From an uncultured Eggerthellaceae bacterium (GTDB taxonomy: Bacteria; Actinomycetota; Coriobacteriia; Coriobacteriales; Eggerthellaceae), in assembly GCA_947626195.1 (NCBI GenBank), contig CANQRF010000006.1, positions 20,212-84,211 of the forward strand: 64,000 nt of DNA, given 5' to 3'. Below are positions 60,794 to 64,000 of the stretch, one piece after another. Under the pieces are notes generated by a model that was not told the DNA's origin, ran no database searches, and saw only the letters and a program-made list of their open reading frames with translations. The position numbers and the translations under genes are program-made. Position 1 is the first letter of the stretch; each line of letters opens with the position of its first letter.

Positions 60794-61324
60794 CTAAACC
60801 GCCTTTGATTGCTTTATATTCGCCTGTTGCGGGGTTGCTTCAGTCAAAGAGTCAATAAGCTCGAGGTCGTGGATGTCGACATCGCGTGGCTCGTACCCGC
60901 TATGGAACACCTTCTGACCCAGCGGCGAGATGCAGGGAATCGTGCGGCCCTCTAGCACTGCCGTGCCGAAGTGCTCGGGTATGAATTCGTACCATCCACC
61001 CTCCGAATTGGCCTGCTTGGATGTGCCGTCATCGTTCAGTACGAACGGGTGTATATCGAGATAGCCGAGACTGTCACAGTAAAGTTCCACCCTGACCGGT
61101 CTCTCGTCGGTATCGATGGCATAGCCCTTGGCCTCAAGTGTGTCGAGCACCTCATCGAAGCGACTAGCATCGAAATCGATGTCGACGTCGCGATGGTCGC
61201 GTGTTTGGCGGCCGACAAGCGCATCAACGCCCCAGCCTCCATCGAGCCAATACCGGCACGACAGCATCTCGAAGATGTCGAGCACTGAGAACAGGTTATC
61301 AAGTGTGGTGGTTTCTTTTCGCAT
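60794..61324 (-). CDS. Lincosamide nucleotidyltransferase-like protein (Lnu family)
   Basis: A 176-residue nucleotidyltransferase. The LinA/Lnu pattern is strong: YWLDGGWGVDALVGRQTRDH then RDVDIDFDAS with the catalytic aspartates, GYLDIHPFVLNDDG, QANSEGGWYEF and IPCISPLGQKVFHSGYEP. Lnu enzymes adenylylate lincomycin and clindamycin. Similarity is visible without any alignment tool, but resistance is not proven; a housekeeping or drug-unrelated paralogue is possible. No clear ribosome-binding site precedes the ATG. It is followed without gap by the broken RhuM gene and lies in a region of remnants, so it looks acquired. Confidence 0.82.
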   Translation of the reverse strand: MRKETTTLDNLFSVLDIFEMLSCRYWLDGGWGVDALVGRQTRDHRDVDIDFDASRFDEVLDTLEAKGYAIDTDERPVRVELYCDSLGYLDIHPFVLNDDGTSKQANSEGGWYEFIPEHFGTAVLEGRTIPCISPLGQKVFHSGYEPRDVDIHDLELIDSLTEATPQQANIKQSKAV

Positions 61325-61492
61325 GCGGGTATTGTAGACGATAACGGAACAACAGAACGTGGACGGTAGCGGTAATACGAGCTATGTGGCGCTGGGGATC
61401 TCGGAGAGAAGCAAGAAGTAGCTGGCGAAGGTTTAGCGATTCCACTCAAGCAACTCTCTAAACCGACTGAACGCGATCGAGGGTCGCGATCC

Positions 61493-61636
61493 GGCTTTCT
61501 CGGCTATCTCGAACCTCTTTCGGCGGTTGCGTGTGCGCTGGTGTTTCTCGGTGAGCCGATGAGCGCGGTTCAGGCGTTAGGTGGCACACTGATCGTTAGC
61601 GGGGCGTTGCTGGGCACATTGAATCGGGGATCCTAA
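61493..61636 (+). pseudogene. C-terminal remnant of an EamA/DMT transporter
   Basis: An open 47-codon stretch encodes GFLGYLEPLSAVACALVFLG then EPMSAVQALGGTLIVSGALL and a stop. This is the last helix pair of an EamA exporter of the type YLEPLSA-x-LFLGEP. No start or upstream part is present. It belongs to a different subfamily from the intact EamA gene at 25113. Confidence 0.75.
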
Positions 61637-61737
61637 AAGACATCGCACATAGCTCGTGATGATTTTGCCGGCGCAGGCTCCATTGTTTAAGAGCGGAGTG
61701 TGGCCAGTTGACGAGCAGGGCTGTCTGCTCGTCACAA

Positions 61738-62520
61738 CTAACTCGAATTACTTCCATAGTCTTTTACGCGGTCGAAAAGCTGCTGCATACGATCATCGAG
61801 ACCGGCGGCATCTTCAGAGAGTTTAACGAGTTCGCTTGAAAGAGCCTCAGCTTCGGCCTCACCATAGGATTTTTTATAGCGGAGTTGATGTTCCAGCGCC
61901 GCCCAGAAATTCATCGAAATCGTTCGTAATTGCACTTCGACTTTGACAGGACGCTTCTCGTGGTGCAGAAAAATCGGGACTTCGACAATGAGATGAAGGC
62001 TGCGATAGCCGCTTGGCTTGGGATTGGCGACGTAGTCGCGACGTTCTATGAGCGTAATATCGTCTTGAGCAAGCAATGAATCGGCAAGGGCGAATAGGTC
62101 GCTTGGAAACGAACAGACGACTCTGACCCCTGCAACATCGAAAATGTTTTGTTCGATCGATTCAATGCTTATCGGAAAGCCCTTGCGCACCATTTTCTTC
62201 ATCAGGCTGTTGGGGCTCTTGATTCTCGTTTGGATGGATTCAATGGGACGGCGGTCATGACGTAGACCGAACTCGGTATCGAGTACTCGGAATTTGGTCT
62301 CAATCTCCATCATTGCGCATCTGTAATACGTCATCAGCTGGCGAAAGGGAGCGAGGTTAGATTCTATTAACATCTCAAACTCTTCATTGGCGATAAGCTC
62401 GGCCATGTTTTCATCTGGGAGAGATTTTTTTGCAAGACGCATTGAACTGTCTGGGAGAAAGGGTTCGAGGTTATCTGTTGCCATGTTGGGCATATGCGGA
62501 AAGGGGCTTTCATTCGTCAT
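61738..62520 (-). CDS. Small alarmone synthetase (RelA/SpoT synthetase domain)
   Basis: A 260-residue (p)ppGpp synthetase without hydrolase or regulatory domains. Motifs are IQTRIKSPNSLMKKMVRKG, IFDVAGVRVVCSF, NPKPSGYRSLHLIVEVPIF and VEVQLRTISMNFWAALEHQL with the catalytic glutamate. Such RelP/RelQ-type enzymes add alarmone under envelope or other stress in Gram-positive bacteria. It is divergent from a MarR regulator, which may control it. Confidence 0.92.
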   Translation of the reverse strand: MTNESPFPHMPNMATDNLEPFLPDSSMRLAKKSLPDENMAELIANEEFEMLIESNLAPFRQLMTYYRCAMMEIETKFRVLDTEFGLRHDRRPIESIQTRIKSPNSLMKKMVRKGFPISIESIEQNIFDVAGVRVVCSFPSDLFALADSLLAQDDITLIERRDYVANPKPSGYRSLHLIVEVPIFLHHEKRPVKVEVQLRTISMNFWAALEHQLRYKKSYGEAEAEALSSELVKLSEDAAGLDDRMQQLFDRVKDYGSNSS

Positions 62521-62592
62521 GCGATATTTCTCCTCAGTAGTGGCAATGTCATTTCGTCTCAGTTCGTTGTTGAATAATAATATAAGTATAAT

Positions 62593-62604
62593 ATATACGT
62601 ATAT
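62593..62604. promoter_or_regulatory. Palindrome in the alarmone synthetase-MarR promoter region
   Basis: ATATACGTATAT is a perfect 12-bp palindrome in a very A/T-rich stretch of the 124-base divergent region. It is a candidate MarR operator. Several TATAAT-like boxes overlap it. Confidence 0.5.
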
Positions 62605-62644
62605 GTTGTAAACACATTGGGCGGAAGGATTCGCTCCTAGGGCT

Positions 62645-63142
62645 ATGATATATATGACCGAGAAAAGCGGAGTGGTGAGTAACGTGGTGAGTGAAAGCGA
62701 AAGCGAAAGACGCTTTGGCGAATTCCTTGCGCTGATTCAGGATATGCAGATCATTGCACGTGAAATTGTCGATCCCATCTGTGCGAAGCATGGTATCAAT
62801 CGACTATCGCTTGTCATGCTCAATGAATTGTCACGCAATCCGAATCTTTCGCCGACTAAACTAAGCGAATTTCTCAATGTGCAACGGACCAACCTTACGA
62901 CGCAATGTCGAAAGCTGGAAGAGAAGGGCTTTGTAAAGCGCATCCGGAGCCAGTCGGATAAACGATCTTGCTCGCTTGCAGTGACTGATAAGGGTCAGCA
63001 AGTTCTCGATGAAATCCGTGGCGCCGTATTCGAAACCGAGAAGCGAATTTCTGCATTGATACCAGAAGAAGTGCGTGAAAACTTTGAGCGGAGTTTGCGA
63101 GCAATGCGCGAATCGCTTGCGGTGATAGTGAACAATCTTTGA
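62645..63142 (+). CDS. MarR-family transcriptional regulator
   Basis: A 165-residue winged-helix regulator: GINRLSLVMLNELSRNPNLS then PTKLSEFLNVQRTNLTTQCR and the wing VKRIRSQSDKRSCSLAVTDKG. ATG 62645 or the one three codons later could start it; neither has a strong site. Divergent from the small alarmone synthetase, so that enzyme is the likely target. Confidence 0.88.
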   Translation: MIYMTEKSGVVSNVVSESESERRFGEFLALIQDMQIIAREIVDPICAKHGINRLSLVMLNELSRNPNLSPTKLSEFLNVQRTNLTTQCRKLEEKGFVKRIRSQSDKRSCSLAVTDKGQQVLDEIRGAVFETEKRISALIPEEVRENFERSLRAMRESLAVIVNNL

Positions 63143-63490
63143 CTGATGTCATGATCGTGGCCTTGGTGCCGTGCATTATCCCTGTCCAGGTTATCCAGAT
63201 CCTGGGCGATGTGGGATCAAAAGATCAATCATCGCCGATAGGTAGTGGTGTCTTAGAATTGTCCGGAGGCCCTTCCTCTTTCGTTGTGTCCCCGTTGTGT
63301 CCTGAGACGATGGTCTGTTCAACCTCTTAGCTGATGCACCAAGAACCGATCTGAACACCGGATTGTCGTTACATCTCGTCTCTTTTCATGCACTTACGCT
63401 TGTCGAATCGCTTTAGCCGATATAATGAACTCGTGGCGATATCGATCTGCCACTCTGTTTAAGATCAGCCCGTTAAGGTAGGGATATGAA
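63143..63490. other. Intergenic region, no gene seen
   Basis: 348 bases without a supported gene. A TATAAT (63421-63426) about 65 bases upstream of the DUF2442 gene, with CTTGTC 16 bases before it, is the probable promoter of that gene. Nothing else is recognised. Confidence 0.5.
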
Positions 63491-63736
63491 ATGACACAAC
63501 CGAAATGGGTCGTATTGGAAGCAACTCCGCAAGACGATTACACGATCGATCTGCGATTTGCCGATGGAACACACGGTGTATTTGATCTGCAGCCTCTTCT
63601 CAATGATACGTATTACTCAACGCTCGCTTCGCTTCCGTTGTTTTTGAACGGGCATGTCGAATGCGGAACTGTCGTGTGGGACAACGACATCGACATCGCA
63701 CCAGAGCTACTTTATGAGAAGTGCCGCACCCTCTAA
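63491..63736 (+). CDS. DUF2442-domain protein
   Basis: An 81-residue DUF2442 protein with the usual order: the start KWVVLEATPQDDYTIDLRFADG then GVFDLQPLL and the C-terminal TVVWDNDIDIAPELLYE. These small proteins often pair with DUF4160 proteins in toxin-antitoxin-like loci, but no partner is visible here. Function unknown. AAGGTAGGG precedes the ATG. Confidence 0.85.
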   Translation: MTQPKWVVLEATPQDDYTIDLRFADGTHGVFDLQPLLNDTYYSTLASLPLFLNGHVECGTVVWDNDIDIAPELLYEKCRTL

Positions 63737-64000
63737 CAGGCTTCTTTATGGATTGCTAAAGGGACCTGACGAGTTGCAGGATGCCTTTATCTCATACAAT
63801 TGTCGGTAACGAGAATTCATGCATATCCCGATGATGAAATTTTGAAGCTGAATAAACCGTTAAAACAAGAGAAAGACGGATGTCAGATTGCGAGTTGCGA
63901 AAGATTTGCGAAAATACCTGCACCCTGACAGCGTTACAAACCGAAAGTTTTTCAGAAATGCCACGCAAAGTAGCAGAAAAAAGTGAAATGTAAACCCTAC
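63737..64000. other. Terminal stretch, no gene seen
   Basis: 264 bases to the window end, less GC-rich than the backbone. A 37-codon ORF at 63880-63993 is open but has no homology that I recognise and is not claimed as a gene. Confidence 0.4.

Noticed and set aside
63880..63993. A 37-codon ORF with three cysteines preceded by AAGAGAAAG
   Set aside because: Too short, no recognised similarity, and the region gives no other sign of coding; not enough to claim a gene.
1..64000. tRNA or rRNA genes
   Set aside because: No T-loop-like GTTCGANTC with matching acceptor stems and no rRNA-like conserved blocks were noticed in the intergenic regions by eye.

Overview
The window reads as chromosome of a high-GC Gram-positive bacterium of the class Coriobacteriia, most likely family Eggerthellaceae (inference). 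The signs are GC-rich codon use, frequent GTG and TTG starts, a plsX-rnc-smc-ftsY run, Asp23 and FakA-type genes, and a membrane-anchored LuxR regulator divergent from a Tat-exported FMN/FAD flavoprotein, a pairing common in that family. No 16S rRNA or tRNA gene was seen, so the genus stays open.

Positions 1-26,000 are mostly conserved housekeeping genes on the + strand: plsY-gpsA, rpe, a cysteine desulfurase, a PHP phosphatase, a zinc-ribbon coiled-coil protein, hemolysin III, rpmB (-), Asp23, fakA, recG-rsmD-coaD, a DivIVA-like coiled coil, DUF177, a ClC channel, rpmF, plsX-rnc-smc-ftsY-dtd and an EamA exporter. Interruptions are a DUF4143 AAA+ ATPase with its own repeat array (1469-2814), a ferritin-like protein, and an alkyltransferase-like protein that lacks the catalytic cysteine.

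Positions 26,000-41,000 are accessory and regulatory: a secreted nuclease, an AlbA_2 regulator behind stacked palindromes, a vsr endonuclease, a Pit phosphate transporter with a PhoB/PhoR-like pair and an 11-bp-spaced direct-repeat box, an XRE regulator, YjbQ, a seven-helix membrane protein with a divergent TetR regulator, a ferredoxin-type aldo/keto reductase, and a second DUF4143 ATPase with a different repeat array.

Positions 41,000-54,700 hold respiratory and redox genes: a Tat flavoprotein reductase with its LuxR regulator, and an NrfA-like pentaheme cytochrome beside a two-component system whose sensor carries a heme motif. They also hold a toxin-antitoxin pair, a SWIM protein, a second AlbA_2 regulator, a duplicated toxin fragment ending at a perfect 62-bp palindrome, and a flavin reductase-MarR-radical SAM operon.

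Positions 54,700-64,000 are decaying or acquired DNA: a MerR-YbaN pair, an XRE pseudogene and its intact relative, two broken DUF4143 genes each behind tandem repeats, a broken RhuM gene, a lincosamide-nucleotidyltransferase-like gene, an EamA remnant, a small alarmone synthetase divergent from MarR, and a DUF2442 protein.

The most distinctive pattern is that all four DUF4143 ATPase loci, intact or broken, lie behind a tandem array whose sequence is private to that locus but whose period is about two or three DNA turns (23 bp or 31-33 bp). A related pattern links the AlbA_2 regulator at 27565 with yjbQ at 34779: both loci share a promoter-like block and a long TGATGAGATA-type palindrome.
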